From contig JAQGGV010000074.1 in NCBI GenBank assembly GCA_028289185.1, positions 1 to 10,701 on the forward strand: DNA of 10,701 nucleotides, given 5' to 3'. Positions 1 to 5,693 of the stretch are shown here, piece after piece (the stretch's first letter is position 1; each line of letters begins with the position of its first letter). Position numbers and translations under genes: made by a program. The notes beneath the pieces are model-generated. The model searched no databases. It saw only the letters and a list, made by a program, of their open reading frames with translations, and was not told where the DNA came from. The stretch is from Candidatus Saccharimonadota bacterium (GTDB lineage: Bacteria; Patescibacteriota; Saccharimonadia; Saccharimonadales; Saccharimonadaceae).

Positions 1-230
1 TTTTCCCTTCATCCATATATTTATATTATGTGTAATGGTAATGTTATGTCAAGAGTTATTTTACTAAATTCTAACCACAAGCTTTATAATTGATATATAC
101 GATCGGGAATTGAGCACTAAATGATCATAAGTGGTATCTGAAACAGCCGTTCAGTATTGACTTTGTCTTGTAATGTAGGCATTAAGCTGTGAACTATACA
201 TTTTTGCCTCCGTTTCGCCAGTGAACACTT

Positions 231-267
231 TTTCACCCACCCCACTCGAGTCGTATAATTAATATAG
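231..267 (+). promoter_or_regulatory. Promoter of the HhH-domain gene, leaderless type
   Basis: A perfect -10 box TATAAT lies at 254-259 and the ATG follows at 268, with only 8 bases between, so transcription should start at or within a base or two of the ATG. No Shine-Dalgarno sequence precedes the start. The -35 region is weak (TTTCAC at 231-236, 17-base spacing). An inverted repeat GTGAA/TTCAC (221-225 and 232-236) overlaps it and could be an operator. The rest of 1-230 is AT-rich, and I see no gene in it. Confidence 0.6.
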
Positions 268-717
268 ATGCCACGTAAAATTCGTAAATCGCATACAGCG
301 GCGGAATTTGACCTGGATGTGCTGTCTGGGGATACCGATATGTTTCGGTGGTTTTTGCTGTGCTATCTGTTTGGCAAGCCGATACGGTCCGAAACGGCAA
401 TCGCCACGTGGCGATTGCTAGTTGATAACAAAATGGATACGCAATGGGCGATCGTGGAAGCGTCGGAGCGCAAGTTGACAATGGTGCTACACCAGGGCGG
501 CTATACGCGTTATGAACATGTGACGGCGCGCGGGCTGAAGACCTGCATGGAGCGGCTGATCCGCGAGTACGAAGGATCGATCATACTGATGCTGGAAAGT
601 AGCCTGGACGAGGATGAATTTGGCAAACGATTGCAGAAATTGTATGGGGTCGGGCCCAAAATTGCCGAGATATTTATGCGCGAGACCGAAGAGTCGTTTG
701 CCAGGCGAAATGAGTAG
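268..717 (+). CDS. Truncated helix-hairpin-helix (HhH) protein resembling endonuclease III-type DNA glycosylases
   Basis: 149 aa. Residues 25-140 follow the order of the endonuclease III core: a hydrophobic first helix (FRWFLLCYLF, 26-35), a Gly-Gly-Tyr turn near 77-79, an A-x-x-L helix near 87-100, and a helix-hairpin-helix motif LYGVGPKIAEIF at 125-136. HhH hairpins of this family bind DNA backbone, and the Lys inside the hairpin (K131) matches the Schiff-base lysine of bifunctional glycosylases. The protein stops about 13 residues later, before the loop that carries the catalytic Asp (VDTH-type motif), and it has no C-terminal FeS cysteines. It may therefore be a DNA-binding protein or an unusual minimal enzyme rather than a classical glycosylase. 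No frameshifted remnant is visible downstream. The start at 268 is supported by the adjacent -10 box. The fold assignment is inferred from motif order. Confidence 0.65.
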   Translation: MPRKIRKSHTAAEFDLDVLSGDTDMFRWFLLCYLFGKPIRSETAIATWRLLVDNKMDTQWAIVEASERKLTMVLHQGGYTRYEHVTARGLKTCMERLIREYEGSIILMLESSLDEDEFGKRLQKLYGVGPKIAEIFMRETEESFARRNE

Positions 718-742
718 CAAAAATTTCACTAAACAATACTAT

Positions 743-776
743 TGCGTATAGGTAAATATAAGCGTAATATTACCGC
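743..776 (+). promoter_or_regulatory. Putative leaderless promoter for the 207-aa gene
   Basis: A -35-like TTGCGT (743-748) and a -10-like TAATAT (765-770) are separated by 16 bases. The ATG at 777 comes 6 bases after the -10 box, with no ribosome binding site between them. This matches the leaderless arrangement seen at several other genes in the window. The boxes are imperfect, so the call is moderate. Confidence 0.4.
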
Positions 777-1400
777 ATGGCCACCGAGTCAGGTCCATGG
801 CAAAGCCACAATGGCGAGTCATCACCGCAACAAACAAACACACACGAAAACGCCCCCAATACAGACGATTCAAAAGGCGTGCTCACGATTCGGAACTTCT
901 TTGGACAAATGCTAAAAACGGCGACCGGTCCCAATGGATTGCCGCTGATCCCCCGCCCTATGGCGGCACACGACCTGGACAAAAAAATATCCAAACCAGG
1001 CAGGCATATGGCCGATTATGGCAAGGCTGCCCTGTTCCTGGACGGCGCGTTCTTTGTCGCGACTACCACCGACGAGCATGGTCTGACCAGTGCGCGGCAC
1101 GAACTGCGGATTTATCACCATGACGCTGACCATGACGAGCCGGATACATACCAGATAACCCCACTGGGCCTGGACCCAGATGCCGATCCTGACGACAGAT
1201 ACATGGAGGGCGTGGAACAGATAGCAGCCCGCATAACCAGCATGGCTGATTTGATTGCACTAGGCGAAATAAAACGAGCGTTCGATGATAAGGCAAAAAA
1301 CGGCTGGAAAGGCAGAATGAGCGACGAGGAAGCAGCCTATGCCCAGATAGCTGTCAGTAGCGTTGTCGCGCGACCACGCCGCTACACCTACCACCGTTAA
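777..1400 (+). CDS. Unrecognised 207-aa hydrophilic protein
   Basis: I do not recognise a family. The first 35 residues are polar and probably disordered (rich in Ser, Asn, Gln, Thr). Residues 36-120 look folded, including KAALFLDGAFFVATT near 83-97, which reads as two beta strands, and HELRIYHHDADHDEP near 107-121, rich in His and Asp. The C-terminal third is helical (EQIAARITSMADLIALGEIKRAF). There is no signal peptide or membrane segment. The His/Asp cluster could bind metal, but no known motif fits. The start at 777 is chosen because a -10-like box lies six bases upstream. It sits 59 bases after the HhH gene on the same strand but has its own promoter, and a separate promoter for the next gene follows its stop. 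Confidence 0.6.
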   Translation: MATESGPWQSHNGESSPQQTNTHENAPNTDDSKGVLTIRNFFGQMLKTATGPNGLPLIPRPMAAHDLDKKISKPGRHMADYGKAALFLDGAFFVATTTDEHGLTSARHELRIYHHDADHDEPDTYQITPLGLDPDADPDDRYMEGVEQIAARITSMADLIALGEIKRAFDDKAKNGWKGRMSDEEAAYAQIAVSSVVARPRRYTYHR

Positions 1401-1402
1401 CA

Positions 1403-1431
1403 TTTACATTGTATAGAGTTTATGCTATAAT
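1403..1431 (+). promoter_or_regulatory. Strong extended -10 promoter for the 83-aa membrane protein
   Basis: TTTACA (1403-1408) and TATAAT (1426-1431) are separated by exactly 17 bases. The -10 box is preceded by TGC, giving an extended -10 element. Transcription should start near 1438, giving a leader of about 66 bases that contains the hairpin at 1454-1480. Confidence 0.75.
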
Positions 1432-1453
1432 ATAGATATCAGTCGAGCGACTG

Positions 1454-1480
1454 CCAAGTTGCTTGGCCTGAGCATCTTGG
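1454..1480 (+). promoter_or_regulatory. Leader hairpin shared with the gene at 10391
   Basis: CCAAG (1454-1458) pairs with CTTGG (1476-1480). Inside, after a T/T mismatch, TGCT pairs with AGCA around a 7-base loop. The hairpin ends 23 bases before the ATG. The leader at 10342-10368 has the same outer stem, the same 17-base distance between arms, the identical block GCATCTTGGA, and a different but complementary inner stem. This points to a conserved RNA element rather than chance. Its function is unknown. Confidence 0.5.
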
Positions 1481-1503
1481 AACGACAACGGACGGAGTTA
1501 TGT

Positions 1504-1755
1504 ATGAACCCCATGAATGCTGCCGACACATTGCCCCTAATCGCATTGCCGGCATTCCTGTGGATTGGGTGCTGGGCGGCGATTCTGTGGCCCTACACCG
1601 GTAAGTACAACTGGTGGCTGTACCCCGGGTACGTCCTAGGTGCCATCTGGTGCGCGTTCTTTTGGAACGGCTGGTTGGCATGGACGGTAATCGCCGTGGC
1701 GGCTGCACTGATGCTACTGGCAGCGGTGCTGCTACGTCGGCGCGAAAAGCGCTAG
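1504..1755 (+). CDS. Small membrane protein, 83 aa
   Basis: I do not recognise a family. From the ATG at 1504 the protein has three hydrophobic stretches (about residues 8-29, 37-53 and 56-77), rich in Trp and Tyr (YNWWLYPGY near 35-43), and a positively charged tail (LLRRREKR) that should lie in the cytoplasm. GGAG at 1494-1497 sits 6 bases before this ATG and decides the start. A longer reading frame upstream would begin inside the leader hairpin and is unlikely. The gene is monocistronic: extended -10 promoter upstream, strong intrinsic terminator at 1816-1868. Its leader element resembles that of the 96-aa membrane protein at 10391, though the two proteins are not clearly related in sequence. 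Confidence 0.7.
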   Translation: MNPMNAADTLPLIALPAFLWIGCWAAILWPYTGKYNWWLYPGYVLGAIWCAFFWNGWLAWTVIAVAAALMLLAAVLLRRREKR

Positions 1756-1815
1756 GAACATCGCCGACCTGGTGGACTGCCCTAGCCGACACCACACCCG
1801 AACGATCCAAGATGA

Positions 1816-1868
1816 GGTCAGGAGCTGTATGTTGCGAAAGCGACGTGCGGCCCTGGCCTTTTCTATTT
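1816..1868 (+). terminator. Intrinsic terminator with GAAA tetraloop
   Basis: GGTCAGG (1816-1822) pairs with CCTGGCC (1852-1858). Between them GCTG/CGGC, TATG/CGTG and TTGC/GCGA pair in succession (several G-U pairs, one bulged A) around a GAAA tetraloop, making about 19 base pairs. TTTTCTATTT follows at once. It lies about 60 bases past the stop of the 83-aa gene. Confidence 0.75.
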
Positions 1869-1929
1869 GGTGGACCCACTATGTAACCACGAGGAGTATA
1901 ATGGTAACAGTAACTAACGAAAGTGGAAT

Positions 1930-2019
1930 ATGTCAGAACGATTTAGCCTAGCACTCAAAGAAAGCAGCAGCAGCCGCGGTAAAGAAGTAAAAAAGAAGAA
2001 AAAAGTCGCTGAGAAGTAA
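1930..2019 (+). CDS. Putative 29-aa basic small protein
   Basis: A short frame encodes MSERFSLALKESSSSRGKEV followed by a Lys-rich tail (KKKKKVAEK), stopping just before the terminator at 2018-2049. A TATAAT box at 1897-1902 could start a transcript near 1909, and GAAAGTGG lies shortly before the ATG as a weak ribosome binding site. The placement as a complete frame between a promoter-like box and a terminator supports a real short gene. The Ser run and Lys tail resemble small nucleic-acid-binding or ribosome-associated peptides in composition only. Alternatively the stretch is a non-coding RNA. I do not recognise it. Confidence 0.4.
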   Translation: MSERFSLALKESSSSRGKEVKKKKKVAEK

Positions 2020-2049
2020 AAAGCGGGGCCATGTGCCCCGTTTTTATTT
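2018..2049. terminator. Bidirectional terminator, repeated hairpin copy 1
   Basis: CGGGGC (2024-2029) and GCCCCG (2035-2040) pair around the loop CATGT, flanked by AAAAA and TTTTT. The T run follows the stem on the plus strand and the A run supplies a U run on the minus strand, so it can end both the plus-strand unit and the minus-strand reductase gene, whose stop codon (2044-2046) lies inside it. Twenty bases match the terminator at 9949-9968 exactly. Confidence 0.8.
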
Positions 2050-2685
2050 GTGGTTGCTGGCTATAGCCTGCAACGTCTGGTGGTCCAGATTGGCACCAAA
2101 GAGTTCGTGGCCTGGTTCGAGGATATTCCCCCGCGCGAGTGGACCAATGATAACTGGGTCGAAACCAAGGTCGTTGACCAGCGTCGCAACGGCCTGGTTG
2201 TCGCTGTCGTCGTCGCCCGCTATGGCGATGGCTTTGCGACCTGTCTGCCCTGCTGGACGAGCCTCGTCGTGCAAATGGTGATAGCCCATGTGGCTGATGG
2301 CTTTGACTACCCTGCTGCCCTGTAGGAACTGCTGCACGATTTCGCTGCTGGACGTCGTGGGGTTGTTGAACTCGCTGTCGTTACCGTCGACTTCCCACCA
2401 GTAATTCATGGCATCGATGACGAGTTTGCCTGCAAGTAAGCCAGCCGGTAGGGTGCGGTATTTGCCCAGTGGTAGTGCCAGGATGACGATGTCGGCATGG
2501 TCGATGGCATCATTCACGGTAGCGGCGGTGGCACCAGGCGTCAGAACTTTGATGGTCAGCGCGATTTTGTCTGGACTGCTCGATCCTGCGATGTAGACGG
2601 AATAGCCGGCCTTGATGGCCAGTTGGGTCAGGACGATGCCCAGTTTGCCTGCGCCGAGGATGGCGAGGGTTTTATTTGTCGGCAT
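2044..2685 (-). CDS. NADPH:F420-oxidoreductase-like dinucleotide-binding protein (COG2085 type)
   Basis: 213 aa. The N-terminus has a Rossmann dinucleotide-binding motif LAILGAGKLG (7-16) followed by alternating strands and helices (VYIAG; DIVILALPL near 69-77; KLVIDAMNYW near 87-96). The segment VVKAISHMGYHHL resembles the substrate-side region of the F420-dependent NADP reductase / predicted dinucleotide-binding family. Such enzymes move hydride between NADP and F420, or an unknown acceptor in F420-free bacteria. The gene overlaps the upstream LLM flavin oxidoreductase gene by 14 bases, so the two are probably translated together and may form a redox pair. No ribosome binding site is evident, consistent with coupling. 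Whether this organism makes F420 cannot be judged here. Confidence 0.75.
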   Translation of the reverse strand: MPTNKTLAILGAGKLGIVLTQLAIKAGYSVYIAGSSSPDKIALTIKVLTPGATAATVNDAIDHADIVILALPLGKYRTLPAGLLAGKLVIDAMNYWWEVDGNDSEFNNPTTSSSEIVQQFLQGSRVVKAISHMGYHHLHDEARPAGQTGRKAIAIAGDDDSDNQAVATLVNDLGFDPVIIGPLARGNILEPGHELFGANLDHQTLQAIASNHK

Positions 2686-3775
2686 TTTTGGTTTTGGCTG
2701 GTTTATCTGGTTGCGCTAGTAGTTCGCGAACGCGTGGGATGACTTTGCTGCCATAGAGTTCAACCATGTGCATGCGCGCGCTTGCTGGCATGGGGCCGCC
2801 GCCGTAGACCAGGTCGAAACGCTGAACGTTCAGGGTGCGGATGGATTTGGCGATTTTCTGCGCGACTGTTTCGGGTGATCCAATATACAGCGAGCCATTG
2901 GCAACTTCGTAGTCAAAATGTTCGCGCGTGATTGGTGGCCAGCCGCGGCTTTTACCAATACGATCAAAGTTTGCCTTGTGTGCTGGCCAGGCGATTTTGA
3001 CCGCTTCGGCGTCGGTGTCCGCGATGAATCCTGGTGAATGCATACCGATGAAGTCAGATGATGTACCGAATTCCCGAGCCGCGTGTTGATACAAATCGAC
3101 ATATGGCACAAAACGGTCCGGTGAGCCGCCGATGATGGCCAACATCACCGGAAAGCCGTATTTGGCGGCGCGAACGACGGATTGTGGTGAACCACCGACA
3201 CCAACGAGCGTGTCCAGGTGCTTTGACTCGGTTTTGGGAAAGACGTCTGCGCGCGTCAGGCTGGGGCGCGTGGTGCCAGACCAAGTGACGGGCTCTTCCT
3301 TGACCAACTCTGCAAACAATTGGATTTTTTCCTCGAACAAAATTTCGTAATCCTTGAGGTCGTAGCCAAATAATGGGAATGATTCTGTGAAGGACCCACG
3401 GCCAAGGATGACCTGGGCGCGGCCATTGGATGCGGCGTCGAGCGTGGCGAAGCGCTGGAAAACACGCACGGGATCGTCGGAACTCAGGACGGTGACGCCG
3501 GATGCCAATTTGATGTTTGTGGTTTTGCCGGCGATAGTTGCCAGGACCATTTCGGGGCTGCTGATAGAAAATTCTGATCGGTGGTGTTCGCCCAGTGCAA
3601 TGGCGTCGATGCCGAGTTTGTCGGCCAGGACGGCCTCGTCAATCACCTGACGGATAGCGGCTGCGTATGTCATCAGTCTGCCGTCGGCATCACGTGGCAA
3701 ATCGCCAAACGAATCGAGACCAAACTGTACGTATGGCTGGTCGGATTTAGCGGGCGCTGAGTTTTTGGTTGCCAT
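2672..3775 (-). CDS. LLM-class flavin-dependent oxidoreductase (bacterial luciferase-like)
   Basis: 367 aa, normal length for the family. Family features are visible: an N-terminal FGLDSFGD strand, a long helix ending LGIDAIALGEHHRSEFSISSPEMVLA (54-79) with the typical GEHH at 62-65, then ASGVTVLSSDDPVRVFQRFATLDAASNGR and the glycine turn ILGRGSF. These TIM-barrel enzymes use FMN or F420 to oxidise or reduce small organic substrates, so this one is probably cytoplasmic. The substrate cannot be predicted. The Lys/Asp-rich C-terminal tail (PDKPAKTKNADK) looks disordered. The start lies 6 bases after the stop of the 122-aa membrane protein gene, and the end overlaps the F420-reductase-like gene, forming a three-gene operon. 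Confidence 0.88.
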   Translation of the reverse strand: MATKNSAPAKSDQPYVQFGLDSFGDLPRDADGRLMTYAAAIRQVIDEAVLADKLGIDAIALGEHHRSEFSISSPEMVLATIAGKTTNIKLASGVTVLSSDDPVRVFQRFATLDAASNGRAQVILGRGSFTESFPLFGYDLKDYEILFEEKIQLFAELVKEEPVTWSGTTRPSLTRADVFPKTESKHLDTLVGVGGSPQSVVRAAKYGFPVMLAIIGGSPDRFVPYVDLYQHAAREFGTSSDFIGMHSPGFIADTDAEAVKIAWPAHKANFDRIGKSRGWPPITREHFDYEVANGSLYIGSPETVAQKIAKSIRTLNVQRFDLVYGGGPMPASARMHMVELYGSKVIPRVRELLAQPDKPAKTKNADK

Positions 3776-3781
3776 ATACGA

Positions 3782-4150
3782 CTACTTACTTTTCATAAAT
3801 GGACGTGTAACGCGCTCAATTTCGACGTGGTATTTGTCCAGCATGACCGCCAGGCCAAAGTACGAAATAAACAGAACGATAATTGCATACCACAGGGCGC
3901 CATCACCGTGCGGATTGATAAATGACAGCACTGCCAGTGGAATACCTGTTAGTACAACAAAGCCGGCGATGCTGAGCCCGTAGGACTTAGCGCGGGTGTC
4001 GATTTTCATTTTCATTTCGGTATATGACTTTTTGTTGATGTAGGCGCTGAGTCGCGCGACTTTGTTGCGGACATTGGCTGATTCGGACAGATTGTGTAGC
4101 AAATCCGCCGTGACGAGTGCAAGTGTGAGGTTGATGAGGAATTGGGTCAT
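3782..4150 (-). CDS. 122-aa protein with two membrane segments, first gene of the LLM operon
   Basis: I do not recognise a family. Residues 1-55 are amphipathic and helical with many charged residues (LSESANVRNKVARLSAYINK, then YTEMKMKIDTRAKSY). Two hydrophobic segments follow (about 57-78 and 85-105) with a short loop FINPHGDG between them, and a charged tail ends in MKSK. Both ends are likely cytoplasmic. The start is supported by AAGGAG five bases before the ATG and by a good promoter at 4179-4207. The stop is 6 bases before the LLM gene, so it is the promoter-proximal member of the operon. A link to the redox enzymes is suggested only by this arrangement. Confidence 0.75.
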   Translation of the reverse strand: MTQFLINLTLALVTADLLHNLSESANVRNKVARLSAYINKKSYTEMKMKIDTRAKSYGLSIAGFVVLTGIPLAVLSFINPHGDGALWYAIIVLFISYFGLAVMLDKYHVEIERVTRPFMKSK

Positions 4151-4178
4151 AGGATCTCCTTAGTAATATGCTGTATTT

Positions 4179-4207
4179 AGTATACATTGTATAGCGAGTA
4201 TGAACAA
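4179..4207 (-). promoter_or_regulatory. Promoter of the three-gene LLM operon
   Basis: Read on the minus strand, TTGTTC (4207-4202) and TATACT (4184-4179) are 17 bases apart, with TG directly before the -10 box. The AAGGAG ribosome binding site and the ATG at 4150 follow. The leader would be about 20 bases. Confidence 0.7.
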
Positions 4208-4247
4208 TATGAATTGTATGACGAGGTAGATTAGCTACTTCTTGCGC

Positions 4248-4664
4248 TTACTTCTCTGCCCTAAATATCCATTGGACACCGTAGCGGTCATAGAATTGGC
4301 CATAGGTACCAAATGGCATGGCGTGTAGTTCCTGTAGGCGGGTGTTGTTGTCGCCGTCCTTTAATTTGTCGAACACTGGTTTGAGATCGTCGTAGGATGG
4401 TCCAGTGATGTAAATGGCGGCGGTGTTGCCCTGTAATGGGTCGAATTCTGGCGAAGCCATCCAGTCGGTGGCGCTGATATTGATGTCGCCAGATACTAAT
4501 CGGGCGTTGATGATGCGGTCGTGTTTTTCGGGTGGGAAGTTATCCTTCATCGGCGTGTCGCCAAGTTTGGTCAGGGTCAAATCGCCCCCGATACATTGGT
4601 GATAGAATGTCATGGCATCCGCGCAGTTGCCGTCGAACAAGAGGAATGGAGTGGCTTTTAACAT
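4248..4664 (-). CDS. VOC-fold protein, PhnB-like
   Basis: 138 aa, typical of single PhnB/VOC (glyoxalase-fold) proteins. The sequence starts with the hallmark pattern of this group: PFLLFDGNCADAMTFYHQCI (6-25), then GGDLTLTKLGDTPM, INARLVSGDINISATDW, and a C-terminal YGQFYDRYGVQWIF pattern typical of the last strand and helix. Members are often annotated as 3-demethylubiquinone methyltransferase-like or glyoxalase-like, but their function is usually unknown and no substrate is predicted. The ATG lies 6 bases after a perfect TATAAT preceded by TGC, so the transcript is probably leaderless. It diverges from the 142-aa gene and stands alone. Confidence 0.85.
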   Translation of the reverse strand: MLKATPFLLFDGNCADAMTFYHQCIGGDLTLTKLGDTPMKDNFPPEKHDRIINARLVSGDINISATDWMASPEFDPLQGNTAAIYITGPSYDDLKPVFDKLKDGDNNTRLQELHAMPFGTYGQFYDRYGVQWIFRAEK

Positions 4665-4670
4665 ATATCT

Positions 4671-4679
4671 ATTATAGCA
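4671..4679 (-). promoter_or_regulatory. Extended -10 promoter of the VOC gene, leaderless
   Basis: On the minus strand TGC is followed by TATAAT (4676-4671), and the ATG begins at 4664 after only 6 bases. There is no room for a ribosome binding site. Confidence 0.7.
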
Positions 4680-4699
4680 GTAGCGAAAAGATAAAATTA

Positions 4700-4728
4700 T
4701 GGTATAATATAATTAACACATACGTGTT
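4700..4728 (+). promoter_or_regulatory. Extended -10 promoter and 5' hairpin of the 142-aa gene
   Basis: TGG followed by TATAAT (4703-4708) is an extended -10 element. Transcription would begin near 4715, where AACAC (4715-4719) pairs with GTGTT (4724-4728) around ATAC, so the transcript likely starts with a small hairpin that could protect its 5' end. No clear -35 box is visible. Confidence 0.6.
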
Positions 4729-4769
4729 GATGGAAACGGAAATCCGAATCGCAACTTAGGAGAGTGGCA

Positions 4770-5198
4770 ATGCCCATCATCTACCAATTCACCAAACCCG
4801 GAGCCAACATGGGATACTGGGACATCGACGACAACTTTCAGGTCAACATGAAAAAGGTGCTGGACGAAGAGCTGAATCGGCGCCTACCTGCACTGATTGT
4901 CGAGAACGCCGCGGTGTTGAGACTGGATGCGGACACGACGGAACACGGCGTGATGATCTTGCCGTTCCTGTTCCCCGAACACACGGTCAACGCACCCGAC
5001 CTGTGGATGCTCTTCAGCCTGAGCGAACCGCCGCCCAATGTAAAAGCGCAACGTGCTGTTCGCACCGAGCTGCGTGGCATGCTGGCGGAGTGGTTCACGT
5101 CGAGCAGTTTCGTGCTGCCTAGGAACTTTGCAGTCGACATTGCGTGGGGACCAACACGAGGCTTTGGCGTCGTGAACGATCATTCACTGCTCTGGTGA
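4770..5198 (+). CDS. Unrecognised 142-aa protein; possible tautomerase-like beta-alpha-beta pattern
   Basis: The ATG at 4770 is chosen over a GTG two codons upstream because AGGAG at 4758-4762 sits 7 bases before it. The mature start is Met-Pro-Ile-Ile. The second half reads strand-helix-strand: DLWMLFSLSE, a helix with KAQRAVRTELRGMLAEWF, then NFAVDIAWGPTRGFGVV. A Pro right after the initiator Met combined with this beta-alpha-beta pattern resembles the MIF/4-oxalocrotonate tautomerase superfamily, where Pro1 is the catalytic base. I hold this loosely, since the middle of the protein does not match a member I know. There is no membrane segment. It is monocistronic and ends convergent with the ubiquitin-like operon. 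Confidence 0.65.
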   Translation: MPIIYQFTKPGANMGYWDIDDNFQVNMKKVLDEELNRRLPALIVENAAVLRLDADTTEHGVMILPFLFPEHTVNAPDLWMLFSLSEPPPNVKAQRAVRTELRGMLAEWFTSSSFVLPRNFAVDIAWGPTRGFGVVNDHSLLW

Positions 5199-5218
5199 GG
5201 TACGCCAATCACTACTAC

Positions 5219-5276
5219 CACCCTCGAAAAGGAGGCCCTGTTAATGGGACATCCTGACCGGGGGTGTTTCATTTTT
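5219..5276 (+). terminator. Possible terminator of the 142-aa gene
   Basis: CACCC (5219-5223) can pair with GGGTG (5262-5266), followed by TTTCATTTTT. Smaller internal stems (CCTC/GAGG and CCC/GGG) lie between the arms. The hairpin is long-looped and imperfect, so the call is weak. A short reading frame with a good ribosome binding site overlaps it (see findings). Confidence 0.35.
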
Positions 5277-5280
5277 GCGC

Positions 5281-5307
5281 AAAAAAATAAACCCTGTTAA
5301 TACAGAG
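5281..5307 (-). terminator. Intrinsic terminator of the ubiquitin-like operon
   Basis: On the minus strand CTCTGT and ACAGGG (5307-5302 and 5297-5292) pair, with one G-U pair, around the loop ATTA. TTTATTTTTTT (5291-5281) follows at once. It lies about 130 bases past the stop of the ubiquitin-like gene. Confidence 0.75.
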
Positions 5308-5438
5308 TCTGAGTTAGGGTCGGGACGACGCGTGAGAGATGAAGGCATTGCTGCACTTCTCTTTCACGCGCCGTCCCTGTCGTCACAGACAACCCGCCGT
5401 TGGGCGCCCCGTTCCACGACCGCTCGCGCGGTCAGTTG
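5308..5438 (-). other. Structured 3' untranslated region of the ubiquitin-like operon
   Basis: Directly after the stop codon the minus-strand RNA can form GACCGC/GCGGTC closed by a GCGA tetraloop (5433-5418), then CTGT/ACAG around GACG, then a long hairpin between 5377 and 5322 (GGGACG, CGCGTGA and AGAG arms, with one A-C mismatch and a G-U pair). GGGT upstream can pair with ACCC downstream of the long hairpin. This is far more structure than a terminator needs. It could stabilise the mRNA, be processed into a small RNA, or pair with the operon leader. Confidence 0.45.
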
Positions 5439-5672
5439 TTACCCGTTGCTCGGCTTCGGCGCCAAGCTCACTGCGGCGTCCTCGTCCACGACGGTGTCCT
5501 TGGTTGCCGGCAGTCCGCCGACGACGGGAACCGTTCCCTCGGCCACGGTGGCGCCGAGCGACTTGAGGTAGTACTCGACGGTGGCGCCGGCGACGTACGG
5601 GACCTCGGTGGGGCGGCCCGGCAAGGCGATGCGAGTCATCTTGACGGGAGCTGGTGCGAGTGCTGCGGTCAT
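5439..5672 (-). CDS. Ubiquitin-like / ThiS-MoaD-type beta-grasp protein ending in Asn-Gly
   Basis: 77 aa. After a short Ala/Pro-rich lead (1-12) the sequence follows the small beta-grasp pattern: strand TRIALPGRPTEVPYV, helix TVEYYLKSLG (31-40), strand TVPVVGGLPATKDTVV (VNG-like turn near 51-53), then DEDAAVSLAPKPSNG, matching the ThiS/MoaD C-terminal arrangement (T-x-V-x-x-x-D-x-V-x-L-x-P). The C-terminal Gly is what an E1-like enzyme would adenylate. Here it is Asn-Gly rather than Gly-Gly, and already exposed without processing. AAGGAG six bases before the ATG marks the start. It follows the E1-like gene by 21 bases in the same operon. It could act as a protein modifier or, less likely given the E2-like neighbour, a sulfur carrier. 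Confidence 0.75.
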   Translation of the reverse strand: MTAALAPAPVKMTRIALPGRPTEVPYVAGATVEYYLKSLGATVAEGTVPVVGGLPATKDTVVDEDAAVSLAPKPSNG

Positions 5673-5693
5673 TTGAATCTCCTTGGTTGGGTA

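Noticed and set aside
1439..1879. Long minus-strand frame of 146 codons
   Set aside because: It runs antisense through the 83-aa gene, its leader hairpin and its terminator, with an Arg/Ser/Pro-rich low-complexity translation typical of a shadow frame.
1901..1951. 16-codon frame MVTVTNESGICQNDLA with GAGGAG upstream
   Set aside because: Its ATG overlaps the TATAAT box that more likely serves the 29-aa frame. It is too short to support without conservation data, though a leader peptide cannot be excluded.
5322..5377. Known structured RNA such as SRP RNA, tmRNA or RNase P
   Set aside because: None of the conserved sequence blocks of those RNAs is present; the element is a long hairpin following a coding region and preceding a terminator.
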